Assembly (NCBI RefSeq): GCF_002221595.1
Contig: NZ_NHMP01000007.1
Location: forward strand, 43,868-107,867
DNA: 64,000 bases
Reading direction: 5' to 3'
DNA from: Turicimonas muris
GTDB taxonomy: Bacteria; Pseudomonadota; Gammaproteobacteria; Burkholderiales; Burkholderiaceae_F
Numbering within the stretch: position 1 is the first letter of the stretch; each line of letters begins with the position of its first letter. This document shows positions 42,561 through 52,159 of the stretch, piece by piece. The notes below the pieces were generated by a model, which was given only the letters and a program-made list of their open reading frames with translations, had not been told where the DNA came from and searched no databases. Position numbers and translations under genes: made by a program.

Positions 42561-43544
42561 TCATCCTTCTTCTTTGCGAACGCTAAGTTTTTCTTTTTTA
42601 TACCAGCTTCTTGCAAACGCCTCTTCGACGCTAATCGGCGGGATCCAATTTAAAAGCAAACGGTTTTTAGTTATGTCTTCAACGCGGCTTTCAAAGAAAA
42701 ATTCTCCCCAAGTACGCCTCCCGATGTAGCTATTGAAGAGGGAAAGGAGCTTTTTAGGGAACGGCCACAACATGCACGGACGATGCCCGGTTCTGGCAAG
42801 CAGCTTAAAAATCTGCAGTGTTGACAAGTCCTGACCGTCGCTCACCAGAAAAACTTCATTGGCTGCTTTCTCATGCACGGAGACGCACCTTAGAAAATCC
42901 ACAAGATTATCAATACTAACCAATGAGCGCTCGTTATCTCCCGTACTGCCCAATGGAAGCGGCAGGCAGAACTGAACCATCAGTTGAACGACTCTGAAAA
43001 GATTGCTGCACTCGGGTCCGTAAACCATAGGACAGCGGACGATCACAAGTTCCATTTTGCTTTCTTCCGCTATTTTTCTGACCTCTCTCTCGGCCGCAAG
43101 CATGGTCTTGCCAAGAGCAAGTTTCGGACGCGGAACCGAGTCGGCATAGAACTTTTTGCCCGGCGGCGTGACTTCCCCGTCAACCTCTATGGTGCTGAGA
43201 AAAACAAATCTTTTTACGCCCGCCTGAGCAGCGGCTTGCGCAAGATAGACTGAACCAAGCACAAATATTCTTTGCAATGTCGAAATTTCAACCGGCGTTC
43301 CGTGATTGGCTTTCTCTAAGGCACTAGCATGCACCACGACATCGACCCCTTCCAGTGCTTCACGAAGATTCGGTCTTTCTTCGAACGGTTCACAGCAAAA
43401 ACATAAAATTTCCGGGTGATCCACCATTTTCCCAATGCGGGAAGTCACGCGCACGTCAAATTCCTTTTTGCGCTTTAATAGATCTAATACCATGGCGTTG
43501 CCGACATATCCGCAGCATCCGGTAATGAGGATTTTAGTTTTCAT
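42561..43544 (-). CDS. NAD-dependent epimerase/dehydratase (SDR)
   Basis: This 327-residue extended SDR protein has the N-terminal GCCGYVGNAMV dinucleotide motif. A conventional YxxxK is not evident; the region GKTMLAAEREV occupies its place. That pattern resembles 3-beta-hydroxysteroid dehydrogenase-like members with altered active sites. The C-terminal part contains ILFxL-like hydrophobic segments. The substrate is unknown. Both neighbours are divergent or separate, so no pathway context helps. Confidence 0.75.
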   Translation of the reverse strand: MKTKILITGCCGYVGNAMVLDLLKRKKEFDVRVTSRIGKMVDHPEILCFCCEPFEERPNLREALEGVDVVVHASALEKANHGTPVEISTLQRIFVLGSVYLAQAAAQAGVKRFVFLSTIEVDGEVTPPGKKFYADSVPRPKLALGKTMLAAEREVRKIAEESKMELVIVRCPMVYGPECSNLFRVVQLMVQFCLPLPLGSTGDNERSLVSIDNLVDFLRCVSVHEKAANEVFLVSDGQDLSTLQIFKLLARTGHRPCMLWPFPKKLLSLFNSYIGRRTWGEFFFESRVEDITKNRLLLNWIPPISVEEAFARSWYKKEKLSVRKEEG

Positions 43545-43666
43545 GTGCTCAGTATTTAGCCAAATGTTAGGTACATTTAACGTTTATTTTTTCATTCGGG
43601 AGAACGCAACTGCTGGTGATACTATGCCATATCATCATGTAATCGTATTCTATAGGAGAAAAAACG

Positions 43667-44311
43667 ATGGATTTTCTTGAACTGTCCAAGAAGCGCTTCA
43701 CAGCTAAAAAATTTGATCCTTCCAAAAAGATTCCGGAGGACGACATCAAGAAATTAAAAGAGATTCTCAGACTATCTCCTTCTTCAGTTAACAGCCAACC
43801 TTGGGTATTTATTTTCGGTTCCAGCGATCAGGCTAAGAAAAAAATCCGTCCGGCCGTCAACGACTTTAACTGGCCTAGAACAGATACATGCTCGCACTTT
43901 GTCGTAATCGCCATCAGAGACGGACTCAGCGACAAATATTTGGAAGCAATCCTGGATCAAGAAATTAAGGACGGAAGACTTTTGAGCGATCAGATTGTCA
44001 AAGAACAAAGAGAATCCAGAAAATACTTCGTCGGTCTTCGCGACTCAGCTCACACAACTTTGACTTGGGAAGCTAAGCAGGCTTACATTGCCATGACTAC
44101 CCTTCTCTACGGCTCAGCGAGCTTAGGAATTAACTCCACTCCTATTGAAGGCTTTGAAGAAGAAACGATGGACAAGATCCTTGGTTTGGATAATTACGGT
44201 TTGAAATCGGTTTTGCTTGTCACGCTCGGATACGACGCCGCCGATGACCACAATGCCACTCGTCCTAAATCCAGACTTCCGTTAGATAAGATTATTTGGG
44301 AAATGAAGTAA
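43667..44311 (+). CDS. NAD(P)H nitroreductase (NfsB-like)
   Basis: The 214-residue FMN flavoprotein reduces nitroaromatics and quinones. It begins with SKKRFTAKKFDPSKK and has LRLSPSSVNSQPWVFI, which binds FMN, and the C-terminal LVTLGY followed by RPKSRLPLDKII. It matches the oxygen-insensitive NfsB/NfnB group. It has a GGAG-like site before the ATG and a terminator after it. Confidence 0.92.
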   Translation: MDFLELSKKRFTAKKFDPSKKIPEDDIKKLKEILRLSPSSVNSQPWVFIFGSSDQAKKKIRPAVNDFNWPRTDTCSHFVVIAIRDGLSDKYLEAILDQEIKDGRLLSDQIVKEQRESRKYFVGLRDSAHTTLTWEAKQAYIAMTTLLYGSASLGINSTPIEGFEEETMDKILGLDNYGLKSVLLVTLGYDAADDHNATRPKSRLPLDKIIWEMK

Positions 44312-44330
44312 TCTATCTTCGTTAACGCAT

Positions 44331-44351
44331 GGGAGCTTCGCCTCCCTTTTT
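44331..44351 (+). terminator. Intrinsic terminator after the nitroreductase gene
   Basis: GGGAG and CTCCC (44331-44346) form a short GC-rich hairpin with a CTTCGC-type loop, followed by seven T. Confidence 0.85.
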
Positions 44352-44467
44352 TTGCAGTTTTCAAAAAACTTAGAGCCTAATCGCCCTCCTCTTCCTCCGA
44401 GCGGTTTCAAAAACTCTTCTCGAAAGTACTCATTAATTTTCTATACAAGATTTGAGAAAATCACCAC

Positions 44468-46279
44468 ATGTTTAGAGGTCAGCTTTTTCTCACAATCTTT
44501 GTTTTTGGCTTAAGCGTATTTTGCCAAGGAACCTGTGCACTCGAAAAAGACGACAGGCCCTCTTTAACCATCGGATATGTTAGACAAACAACAACCAACA
44601 TAGATGATGACGCCATTGGTCCAACGGTTGAGTATCTTCAAGAAAAACTCAATGACAAGTATTCGTTTAGGTTAGTGGCTCTGACCTCCTCAAACCTTAT
44701 TAGCGAAATTAAATCTATTAAACCGGAATTTCTTATCGTTCCCAGCGAATACTTCATTCAAATTACCGCTTCGGAAGGCCTAGGAGCGCATGATATTGCG
44801 GTTAGGAAGACGATTTTTTCTTCCGATGCCTCCCGATCGATAGGCTCGGCTTTCATCACCTCAAAAAATCGAGGCGATATCAAGACAATTGAGGATCTGA
44901 AAGGAAAAACGGTTTCAACAGCCGATACCGATACAGTCGGAGATTGGTGGGCCGCTTTGGGAGAAATTAAGAGAAGAGGCCTTGATCCGGAGAACTTTTT
45001 TTCTGAAGTGCGCCTAGCTCCATTCTTTTTTGCAGGAGTAGTCGCCGAAGTTTTGTCAGGTAAATCAGATGTAGGCATTCTTCCGACATGTGCTCTGGAG
45101 CAACTCCAGGCCGAAGGCCTCCTTTCTCCAGGTGCCGTTAAAGTAATAGAGGCGATTCCTAATAATCGTGAACAGGAACCCTTTTATTGTGCCCGTTCAA
45201 CCGTAGGTCTTTACCCCGGAACCGTTATGGCTTCAATGCAGAATGCTCCGGATAAAGTCGTTAAAGACATTACGGTTGCCCTCTTCACAATGCCAGATAC
45301 CAATAAAAGCGAATGGGCAGTCAGCAATGACTTTTCTGAGATGTTGGCCCTTATGAAAGACCTTAAGTTCGGCATGTTCGAGAACCTTCGGGATTATTCG
45401 GTAAAGAACCTTCTTAAGACTTATTCAACGGAAATATTTATCGTTCTGCTTGTCCTTCTGTTCCTTTTCTTGAACGAGCTCCGAATCCATCGTCTTGTTG
45501 ACAAACGCACCGCTCAGCTTTCTTCAGCATTAAAAGCCAAAGAAGCCGCTGAACAAGAGGCCATCGAAGGACGCAAACGTCTTTCTCACATTGAAAGATC
45601 GGGAGTAATCTCCCAAATGTCCAATATTATTGCCCACGAGCTAAAGCAGCCTTTAGGAGCACTCATCAACTATGCGGCCGTACTGAAGCTCAAAGCAAAA
45701 CAACAGGGTTCCGGAGACGACATTACCGCAAAGGTTATCTCCAACATTGACAGCGAAGCCCGGAGAATTTCCTCCATTGTCGACAGCGTCAGAAAATTTG
45801 CCAAGAAGGAACAAGCCCCGCAAGTCCCTTCCGATCTCCTCAAAATTACTGAAAAAGCTTTGAGGACTTTTGCTCAGCAAGAAGATCCGGAGGCATCGAT
45901 TCCTCTTAAATCATCAGTTCAGGAAGCACCCATCCTTGCAGATCCTTTGTCTCTTGAACTATTAATTCTGAATATTATCCGAAACGGTGCTTCGGCAAGT
46001 TTGTCCGATACCGGTAAAGTCAGTATAAAGATCGACCTGGAAGATTTAGGGAATAAATGGCTGCTGAAAATATCCAACAAAGGCAAAAGTCTCTCGGATA
46101 CTCAAATTTCTCGCCTCTCCTCCCTCAGCGAAAGTGTCAAGCCTGAGGGCCTGGGACTTGGATTGGCAATTGTCCGTGAGATCGCCGATAACCACTCTGC
46201 CGCATTAAATTTTGAAAGAAGACCCGGAGGCGGAGTAACTGCCAGCATTTCAATAGAAAAATTACAAAGGAAGAACTAA
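44468..46279 (+). CDS. TtrS-like sensor histidine kinase with periplasmic PhnD-type domain
   Basis: The 603-residue protein has a signal peptide (about 1-24) and a periplasmic substrate-binding domain of the PhnD/TtrS type (about 30-315; TIGYVRQTTTN, LIVPSEYF). One membrane helix follows (about 321-338), then a DHp domain with phospho-histidine H390 (IIAHELKQPLGALINYA) and an ATPase domain with GLGLGLAIVREI. TtrS kinases sense tetrathionate or related acceptors. The ligand here is unknown. The regulator gene follows with no gap and a flavoprotein reductase gene comes next, so this is a likely sensor for that reductase. Confidence 0.88.
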   Translation: MFRGQLFLTIFVFGLSVFCQGTCALEKDDRPSLTIGYVRQTTTNIDDDAIGPTVEYLQEKLNDKYSFRLVALTSSNLISEIKSIKPEFLIVPSEYFIQITASEGLGAHDIAVRKTIFSSDASRSIGSAFITSKNRGDIKTIEDLKGKTVSTADTDTVGDWWAALGEIKRRGLDPENFFSEVRLAPFFFAGVVAEVLSGKSDVGILPTCALEQLQAEGLLSPGAVKVIEAIPNNREQEPFYCARSTVGLYPGTVMASMQNAPDKVVKDITVALFTMPDTNKSEWAVSNDFSEMLALMKDLKFGMFENLRDYSVKNLLKTYSTEIFIVLLVLLFLFLNELRIHRLVDKRTAQLSSALKAKEAAEQEAIEGRKRLSHIERSGVISQMSNIIAHELKQPLGALINYAAVLKLKAKQQGSGDDITAKVISNIDSEARRISSIVDSVRKFAKKEQAPQVPSDLLKITEKALRTFAQQEDPEASIPLKSSVQEAPILADPLSLELLILNIIRNGASASLSDTGKVSIKIDLEDLGNKWLLKISNKGKSLSDTQISRLSSLSESVKPEGLGLGLAIVREIADNHSAALNFERRPGGGVTASISIEKLQRKN

Positions 46280-46690
46280 ATGGAAGACCTTCAAAAACAA
46301 GCTCTCATAAGGATTGTCGATGATGATGAGAGTCTTCTCTTCTCCACCCAGATTTACTTAGAGGCTCTCGGATGGAAAGTCGTGACATACAACAATGCCG
46401 TTGACTTTCTAAACCGCGATAATTTGAATTTGCCCGGCTGCCTAATCTTAGACGTTCGTATGCCTCGGATGACAGGTCTGGAACTGCAGGAACTCTTAGA
46501 AAGCAGAGGGTTCGCCCATTTTCCAATCATCTTTCTCTCAGGTCACGGGGACATCGAAATGGCCGTCCACACAATGTCCCACGGGGCAGTTACTTTCTTA
46601 GAAAAACCGGCTGATCCGGAAAGGCTGGCTGAGGCTGTAAAAAAAGCCGTCAGCATCGGCATAAAGAAAGGAAGCGCGGAAAAGAACTAA
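46280..46690 (+). CDS. TtrR/FixJ-like response regulator, receiver part (frameshifted)
   Basis: The first 136 codons encode a receiver domain. IVDDDES is the acidic pocket, the phospho-acceptor Asp is in CLILDVRMPRMTG, and the domain ends with LEKPADPERLAEAVKK. The frame then stops, but the expected LuxR-type DNA-binding domain continues in the -1 frame (46640-46905). A run of seven A at 46639-46645 forms A-AAA-AAA in frame, a possible -1 slippage site. Whether this is an error, mutation or recoding is unknown. The AAGGA upstream overlaps the end of the kinase gene. Confidence 0.85.
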   Translation: MEDLQKQALIRIVDDDESLLFSTQIYLEALGWKVVTYNNAVDFLNRDNLNLPGCLILDVRMPRMTGLELQELLESRGFAHFPIIFLSGHGDIEMAVHTMSHGAVTFLEKPADPERLAEAVKKAVSIGIKKGSAEKN

Positions 46691-46905
46691 GAGATCTCCG
46701 CAGAAAATTCAACTCTCTTACCCCTCGGGAAGTCGAAGTAATCAAGCTTGTAAGCAAAGGTCTTTCTAACAAAGAAATAGCAGAATCTCTGAATGTGGCG
46801 TTAACCACAGTAAAAATGCACCGCGGCAACGCCGTCGACAAGTTAGAAGTCCACTCTGCAGCAGAACTCACTAAAGCATTAGTCTCTTTAGGTGAGGCTT
46901 TATGA
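46640..46905 (+). pseudogene. LuxR-type DNA-binding domain of the frameshifted regulator
   Basis: In the -1 frame relative to the receiver, the sequence encodes KELRDLRRKFNSLTPREVEV, then IKLVSKGLSNKEIAESL, NVALTTVKMHRG and AELTKALVSLGEAL. This is a complete FixJ/TtrR helix-turn-helix. It ends at TGA 46903-46905, overlapping the next ATG (46902) by four bases as in an intact operon. There is no start codon of its own with a ribosome-binding site, so it depends on restoring the frame. Confidence 0.9.
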
Positions 46906-48332
46906 TCTCGCGAAGACAGTTTCTAGGCTCCCTTGCGCTGGCAGCTGCTCCTCTGCAGTTAGCTTCTGCACAGGGTGTGGCTCACCTGGATAAGCTCTGG
47001 GATGTGATCATCATCGGCTCCGGTTTAGCCGGCCTATCCGCGGCGGTATCCGCAAAAGAAAACGGAGCTGAAAGAGTCTTAGTGATCGAAAAGACTCCTT
47101 TATTGGGAGGACACTCTAAGTTCTCCAGCGGCTCTTTTTGTGCCTGCCTCCCTACAAATGTTGATGCTCAAGGCCGAAAAGACTCTCCTGAGTTAATGGG
47201 TGAAGAGATATTTGAAGGAGGCGGAAGAATCGGAAACATTGAGCTCATCAGAACCCTAGCGGAACAAAGTCGGAGTGCTTACGAGTGGCTGGCATCGATG
47301 GGAGTTCGATGGTCGGGACCCTTTATCCCGGTAGGCGCAGTTTATCCTCGAGGCTTTCACGCACAGGCCCCCTTACCTGGATTTGATTACGTCCTCAAAG
47401 TCAACCGTACCGCCAGAGAATTAGGAGTAACCTTCCTCTTCAGCCATCGAGTCCTCGACTTGCTGACGGACTCAAAGACGGGTAGGGTCAACGGTGTGGT
47501 AATTAGAGGTGAAGTAGGACAGCTGAAATATCTTCTGGGAAAATCCGTCATCATTGCAACCGGCGGCTATACAGAAGACAAAGCTCTACGCCAGAAATAC
47601 GATCCTCGTCTGTCGCCTTCTTTAACAAGTACCGCCAATCCTTACGGACGAGGCCTTGACACAGCCACCGGAGACGGGCTCAAAATGGCGGTGGCAATCG
47701 GGGCCGACACTTTTGACTTAGAACATATTCAGACGTTGTTTTATCTCGGAGGACGTTTACTCGACTATGTCGGCGGCGATATCTATTTAGATCCGAACGG
47801 CAAAAGATTTGTGAATGAAGGAGAAACTCTTAAAGAAATCTCTGACACGGTCCTAACTCTAGGGTTACCCGAGATTTGGGTCCTCACGGATTCCAAATCC
47901 CACAAAGGACCGAATTTCGAAAATCGAGTAAAGAACGGAATCGTCAACAAATGCGCATCTTTGGAAGAAGTAGCCGCCGTAATGCATTGTCCGGTATCGA
48001 ATTTAGGGGATACTGTCATGGCTTACAACTTTGATGCCGCATCCGGAAAGGATTCTCAATTTCATAAAACCACTGTTCTCCAGCAGATCAACCTTCCTCC
48101 CTATTTTGTTGGAAAAGAAAAACTCGCCGTTCACTACTGCTGCGGAGGCCTAAAGTGTGATGCAAAAGCCCGAGTACTAGATATCTATGAAGAGCCAATC
48201 GGCGGTCTTTATGTAGCAGGAGAAGCTTCAGGAGGCATTCACGGGAAAAATAGGATGGGAGGCTGCTCGCTTGTGGAATGTGTTGTTTTCGGAAGGATTG
48301 CCGGCAAGGAAGCGGCAAAGCTCTCTTCTTAA
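46902..48332 (+). CDS. Tat-exported flavoprotein reductase (flavocytochrome c / FrdA-like)
   Basis: The 476-residue protein has an N-terminal Tat-type signal (SRRQFLGSLALAAAP, cut near ASAQ). An FAD-binding domain follows (VIIGSGLAGLSAAVSAKE, LVIEKTPLLGGHS), as in fumarate, urocanate or methacrylate reductase flavoproteins. The C-terminal signature is GEASGGIHGKNRMGG. It lacks haem and FMN domains, so electrons must come from a partner such as a multihaem cytochrome or FMN protein; none is adjacent. The preceding kinase/regulator probably controls it. The substrate cannot be named. Confidence 0.87.
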   Translation: MISRRQFLGSLALAAAPLQLASAQGVAHLDKLWDVIIIGSGLAGLSAAVSAKENGAERVLVIEKTPLLGGHSKFSSGSFCACLPTNVDAQGRKDSPELMGEEIFEGGGRIGNIELIRTLAEQSRSAYEWLASMGVRWSGPFIPVGAVYPRGFHAQAPLPGFDYVLKVNRTARELGVTFLFSHRVLDLLTDSKTGRVNGVVIRGEVGQLKYLLGKSVIIATGGYTEDKALRQKYDPRLSPSLTSTANPYGRGLDTATGDGLKMAVAIGADTFDLEHIQTLFYLGGRLLDYVGGDIYLDPNGKRFVNEGETLKEISDTVLTLGLPEIWVLTDSKSHKGPNFENRVKNGIVNKCASLEEVAAVMHCPVSNLGDTVMAYNFDAASGKDSQFHKTTVLQQINLPPYFVGKEKLAVHYCCGGLKCDAKARVLDIYEEPIGGLYVAGEASGGIHGKNRMGGCSLVECVVFGRIAGKEAAKLSS

Positions 48333-48629
48333 CCGGAACGACGCACAGAACTAAAGACTCAACGCCCGTTTCTCTCTTGAAATATAGCTCTTCGGTAAAA
48401 AGAAAAAGACTGGGAAGAACAGCTGCCAACATGTTCTTAACCAGTCGAAATCTAAGGAGAACTAAATGTCGTTAAAGAGCACTCTCTATCAACAAGACAA
48501 ATTCTAAAGAGAACTTTTTCCTTTCAATACCTCCTTTGGTACATAAAGCTTTTTCTTTAAGTAATTATTCGTACCAAAAATTTTCTTTGGTTGTTAAGAT
48601 ATATAGGTCTAATAATTACTCCTACTGAA
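48333..48629 (+). other. Intergenic region with a long hairpin and a 13-codon frame
   Basis: A two-part hairpin lies at 48408-48446: GACTGG with CCAGTC outside, AAGAACA with TGTTCTT inside. Just after it, AAGGAG precedes a short frame of 13 codons (48466-48507). No longer gene is supported. It may be the 3' end of the reductase transcript or a leader for ispD. Confidence 0.45.
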
Positions 48630-49337
48630 ATGATTAAGAATCAAGGCAACAATAATCTGACCGCTATTGTGGTTGCGGCAGGAGTCGGCTCCCGCATGGG
48701 AGATAAGTCTCCTAAACAATATAAAAAAATCGGCACCAAGACGATGCTGGAACTGTCAATCTATGCATTATTGGCTGAACCTAGAATTACACGGGTTATC
48801 GTTGTAGTATCCCCGTCCGATATGCTTGCGCAATCATTGAACTTCGACAATGATGCCGTAACGGTTGCCAGAGTGGGCGGTTTAACACGAGCTTCCAGTG
48901 TTCAAAACGGATTGTCTTATGCCGCATTCACCTCGAATGATTGGGTCTTGGTCCATGATGCCGCACGCCCTTGCCTGCTCGCTTCCGATGTCTCAAAACT
49001 CATCGACACGTGCATTGAAAATGATAAGGGAGGCCTCCTAGCTGTTCGGGTCAACGACACATTAAAAAAAGAATCTAATAACGGAACAGCTTCCCACACA
49101 GTCCCTCGAGACGGATTATGGGCAGCTCAAACACCTCAGATGTTCAAAGCATTTGACCTAATAGATGCCTTGGAGAAAGCTGGGGAAAGCGTAACCGATG
49201 AGGCAAGTGCGATGGAAAAAGCCGGCGACTCTCCCCTCCTGGTGGAAGGCACGGAAACTAACATCAAAGTTACGAGACCCACAGATCTTTGGCTTGCTGA
49301 AGCAATCCTCGATAAAAGAAATAAGGGACTGAAATGA
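48630..49337 (+). CDS. ispD: 2-C-methyl-D-erythritol 4-phosphate cytidylyltransferase
   Basis: IspD couples MEP to CTP in isoprenoid synthesis. The 235-residue protein has [20 protein letters not shown] with the CTP-binding residues, [10 protein letters not shown], and the late [10 protein letters not shown] chose the ATG at 48630; the frame extends upstream to a TTG at 48591 without a convincing site. It overlaps ispF by four bases. Confidence 0.95.
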   Translation: MIKNQGNNNLTAIVVAAGVGSRMGDKSPKQYKKIGTKTMLELSIYALLAEPRITRVIVVVSPSDMLAQSLNFDNDAVTVARVGGLTRASSVQNGLSYAAFTSNDWVLVHDAARPCLLASDVSKLIDTCIENDKGGLLAVRVNDTLKKESNNGTASHTVPRDGLWAAQTPQMFKAFDLIDALEKAGESVTDEASAMEKAGDSPLLVEGTETNIKVTRPTDLWLAEAILDKRNKGLK

Positions 49338-49819
49338 CAGTTAATTTAAGAGTTGGACAAGGATACGACGTCCATAAACTCGTCGAAGGAAGAAAATTAA
49401 TCCTCGGCGGCGTAGAAATTCCTCATGACAAAGGATTACTCGGCCATTCGGACGCTGACGTTCTTTTGCATGCCATCACGGATGCGGTCTTAGGGGCGGC
49501 CGCCTTGGGAGATATCGGCAAACACTTCCCCGATACGGATGACAAATACAAAGGGGCCGATAGTGAATGGCTCTTAGCCGAAGCTATGCAGAAGGTTCAC
49601 GATAAAGGGTACAAACTCGTCAATCTCGACAGCACGGTCATTGCACAAAAACCAAAGCTTTCTCCTTATATCAACGAAATTTGCATGAACCTAGCCAACA
49701 TCCTGCGGATTGATGCGGATTGCGTCAACGTCAAAGCCAAGACAAATGAAAAATTAGGTTTTGAAGGTCAGGAACTAGGCGTGGTCGCTCAAGCTGTTGT
49801 ATTGCTTGAAAAAGCTTAA
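49334..49819 (+). CDS. ispF: 2-C-methyl-D-erythritol 2,4-cyclodiphosphate synthase
   Basis: IspF forms the cyclic diphosphate of the MEP pathway. The 161-residue length is typical. The metal-binding GYDVHKL and [15 protein letters not shown], and the C-terminal [12 protein letters not shown] are all present. It is translationally coupled to ispD (ATGA overlap). Confidence 0.97.
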   Translation: MTVNLRVGQGYDVHKLVEGRKLILGGVEIPHDKGLLGHSDADVLLHAITDAVLGAAALGDIGKHFPDTDDKYKGADSEWLLAEAMQKVHDKGYKLVNLDSTVIAQKPKLSPYINEICMNLANILRIDADCVNVKAKTNEKLGFEGQELGVVAQAVVLLEKA

Positions 49820-49824
49820 GACTT

Positions 49825-51225
49825 CTATTTTTCCGGTTTCAGCGCGCGGTTTATTAGGCTAGTGGCTACCAGCGGAATACTGACATGAATACTTAAACCG
49901 TTAGGAATATTCTGAGACAAGCGCACTGAACCGCCGGCAGCTCTTGCTGCTCTTTCTACAATTGACAAACCGAGCCCTGAACCGGTCGTGTTGCCGCGGG
50001 CCTGGTCTCCTCTTTCAAACGGGCGCAGAACTCTTTCGAACTGCTCTTCCGGCAAGCCTGCTCCGTCATCGGAAACCGTCAATTCCGCCAAGTTCCTCTT
50101 CTTGTTGTGCTTGAGAGAAATGTTCAAGCGCAAAATACCGTCCGTGCTTCTGCCGTACTTACCGGCATTAACGATAAGATTCTGAACGGCACGGGAAATA
50201 TCCGTCGGATTAGCGCGAATTTCAAGGTTCGGATCAACCTCTTCAGTAAGCTGAACGTCCTCCGAGCTTTTCATACGGCTCGAAGCGATGGCATCGAGAA
50301 CCGTCTGAGAAAAGTTGACAACCTCAAGAGGTTGTTCACCTTCCCGTACATAAGCCATGAACTGCTTAACGATGTTTTCCATTTGGTCTAAATCAGAACA
50401 CATCGCATCGCGGGTTTCTTCCGATAATGGGGCTAATTCGACTTCCAGTCTTAAGCGCGTAATAGGCGTTCTGAGGTCATGGCTGACGCCGGCAAGCAAG
50501 ACCTCTCGGTCATTGGCCAGCCGCTTCAGGTCCTGCACCATCACATTAAAGCTCTCGTTTACTTCCTGAATTTCTTTAGGCCCCTCAATCGGCAGAGGTG
50601 CGGGAGCCCTTCCTCGGCCTAATTCTCGAGCAAATCGGGCTAACCGCTCTAACGGCTCAATAATTCTGCTGGTCAATAAGACCGTAAACAAAGTCACGAC
50701 AAAGAGCATGCCGATGAACCAGAAAATCCAGTTCTGGCCTAATCGTTCGGGATTGATGTCTTTTTCAGTTCTAAGCCAGTATTCGTCACCGTCAATAGTA
50801 AAACTTACCCAAAGACCGGGCATGCCGTTGATGCTCGAGGCAAGTTTCGTTTTAGCACCAAGCTGTTGGGTGACAAATTCTTCGACCATCGTATTTACCC
50901 GATCACTTGGTAACGGCCGAACAATATCTCCGCTCTCTTTAGGAAGGATGACGAGACCTTCTCGTTGGGCTAAAGCCATGATCAGGTCGAATCGGTAACT
51001 CGTATCTGAGCTGATTAGAGCATAGTGGGTCAAGGTAGTGATCGATGTAATCCTTTGGGAAATACCTCTCGCCCGCGGCTCTTCATCCATTACGGATAAA
51101 ACGTAAAGCCACGCCCCGATACTTGTTACCACAAGAATCAACATCATCCCGAACGTTCTCCAAAATAAGCCCGAAGACCTAACTGGAGTACGCTGTTGAG
51201 AATCTGAATGCTGCTGGTCTTCCAT
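49825..51225 (-). CDS. EnvZ-like sensor histidine kinase
   Basis: The 466-residue kinase has two membrane helices (about 26-45 and 166-186) around a periplasmic loop. A HAMP segment follows (RIIEPLERLARFARELGRG), then the DHp motif LAGVSHDLRTPITRLRLE with the phospho-histidine, and an ATPase domain with SDDGAGLPEEQFERVLRPF and TGSGLGLSIV. The SHDLRTPLTR-type H-box is typical of EnvZ. It follows the OmpR-like gene by 12 bases and would sense envelope or osmotic state. Confidence 0.9.
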   Translation of the reverse strand: MEDQQHSDSQQRTPVRSSGLFWRTFGMMLILVVTSIGAWLYVLSVMDEEPRARGISQRITSITTLTHYALISSDTSYRFDLIMALAQREGLVILPKESGDIVRPLPSDRVNTMVEEFVTQQLGAKTKLASSINGMPGLWVSFTIDGDEYWLRTEKDINPERLGQNWIFWFIGMLFVVTLFTVLLTSRIIEPLERLARFARELGRGRAPAPLPIEGPKEIQEVNESFNVMVQDLKRLANDREVLLAGVSHDLRTPITRLRLEVELAPLSEETRDAMCSDLDQMENIVKQFMAYVREGEQPLEVVNFSQTVLDAIASSRMKSSEDVQLTEEVDPNLEIRANPTDISRAVQNLIVNAGKYGRSTDGILRLNISLKHNKKRNLAELTVSDDGAGLPEEQFERVLRPFERGDQARGNTTGSGLGLSIVERAARAAGGSVRLSQNIPNGLSIHVSIPLVATSLINRALKPEK

Positions 51226-51237
51226 AATTTAAGTTGA

Positions 51238-52011
51238 TTACTTCAGAGCGTCGCTCTTTCCATCCGGAATAAAGACGTAGCCCAAACCCCAGACAGTCTG
51301 GAGGTAACGCGGATTAGAAGGATCCTCTTCGATAATCTTGCGCAAACGAGAAACCTGAACGTCCAAAGAACGGTCAAAAGCTTCGTATTCCCTTCCGCGT
51401 GCCATTTCCATCAGTTTATCTCTGGAAAGCGGAACTCTCGGATGGCGTGCAAATGTCTTCAACACGGCAAATTCACCGGTAGTCAGAGGAATTTCTTCTT
51501 CGCCTTTCTTAAGTTTACGTGTACCTAAATCTAATGTGAAGTCACCGAACTGTACAACCTCATCGCCCTTGCTTGGAGATCCCGGAGCTTCAACAGGTTC
51601 ACGTCTGCGCATAATGGCATGAAGACGAGCCAGCAATTCACGTGGATTATAGGGTTTCGGCAAGTAGTCATCGGCACCCAAATCCAAACCCAAAATACGA
51701 TCAATGTCTTCACCCTTAGCGGTCAGCATAAGGATCGGAGTATTGTCTTTCATGGCGCGGATGCGTCTGAGAATGGAGAAGCCGTCTTCACCCGGCATCA
51801 TGACGTCCAAGACAACAGCGTCAAATCGTTCACGAAGCCATAGGCGGTTCATCTGTTGAGCATTTTCAGCAACAGTGACATGCAACCCATTGTTTACTAA
51901 AAATTGACGAAGCAAATCGCGCAAACGAGCGTCATCATCGACTACCAGAACACGCGGAGGCCTCTTCGCAATAGATAACGAATCTTTTCTTGAATTTTCC
52001 ATACCTTGCAT
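51238..52011 (-). CDS. ompR: OmpR-family response regulator
   Basis: The 257-residue regulator has a receiver with VLVVDDDARLRDLL, the phospho-acceptor in VVLDVMMPGEDG and the LTAKGEDIDRILGLDLGADDYLPKP stretch. A winged-helix DNA-binding domain follows, with SRDKLMEMARGREYEAFDRSLDVQVSRLRK. Both are characteristic of OmpR itself. I placed the start at the ATG at 52011, preceded by AGGTGA; GTG 52020 and ATG 52002 are alternatives. It is cotranscribed with the EnvZ-like kinase. Confidence 0.92.
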   Translation of the reverse strand: MQGMENSRKDSLSIAKRPPRVLVVDDDARLRDLLRQFLVNNGLHVTVAENAQQMNRLWLRERFDAVVLDVMMPGEDGFSILRRIRAMKDNTPILMLTAKGEDIDRILGLDLGADDYLPKPYNPRELLARLHAIMRRREPVEAPGSPSKGDEVVQFGDFTLDLGTRKLKKGEEEIPLTTGEFAVLKTFARHPRVPLSRDKLMEMARGREYEAFDRSLDVQVSRLRKIIEEDPSNPRYLQTVWGLGYVFIPDGKSDALK

Positions 52012-52159
52012 ATCGATCACCTAAAAATTACTGCTTTTACAGCTTGCAACAGAATTTATGCTATTTTTTAACCCTTTTGTAAATTAGAACTTCCTTTTGG
52101 GCACAGAGTTTTATAGCATTACATATAACAATAAACAGAAAACAGAACCGAGGCTTCCT

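Noticed and set aside
44440..44467. FNR-like half-sites before the TtrS-like gene
   Set aside because: The TTGA and TCA halves are spaced wrongly and the second half is incomplete.
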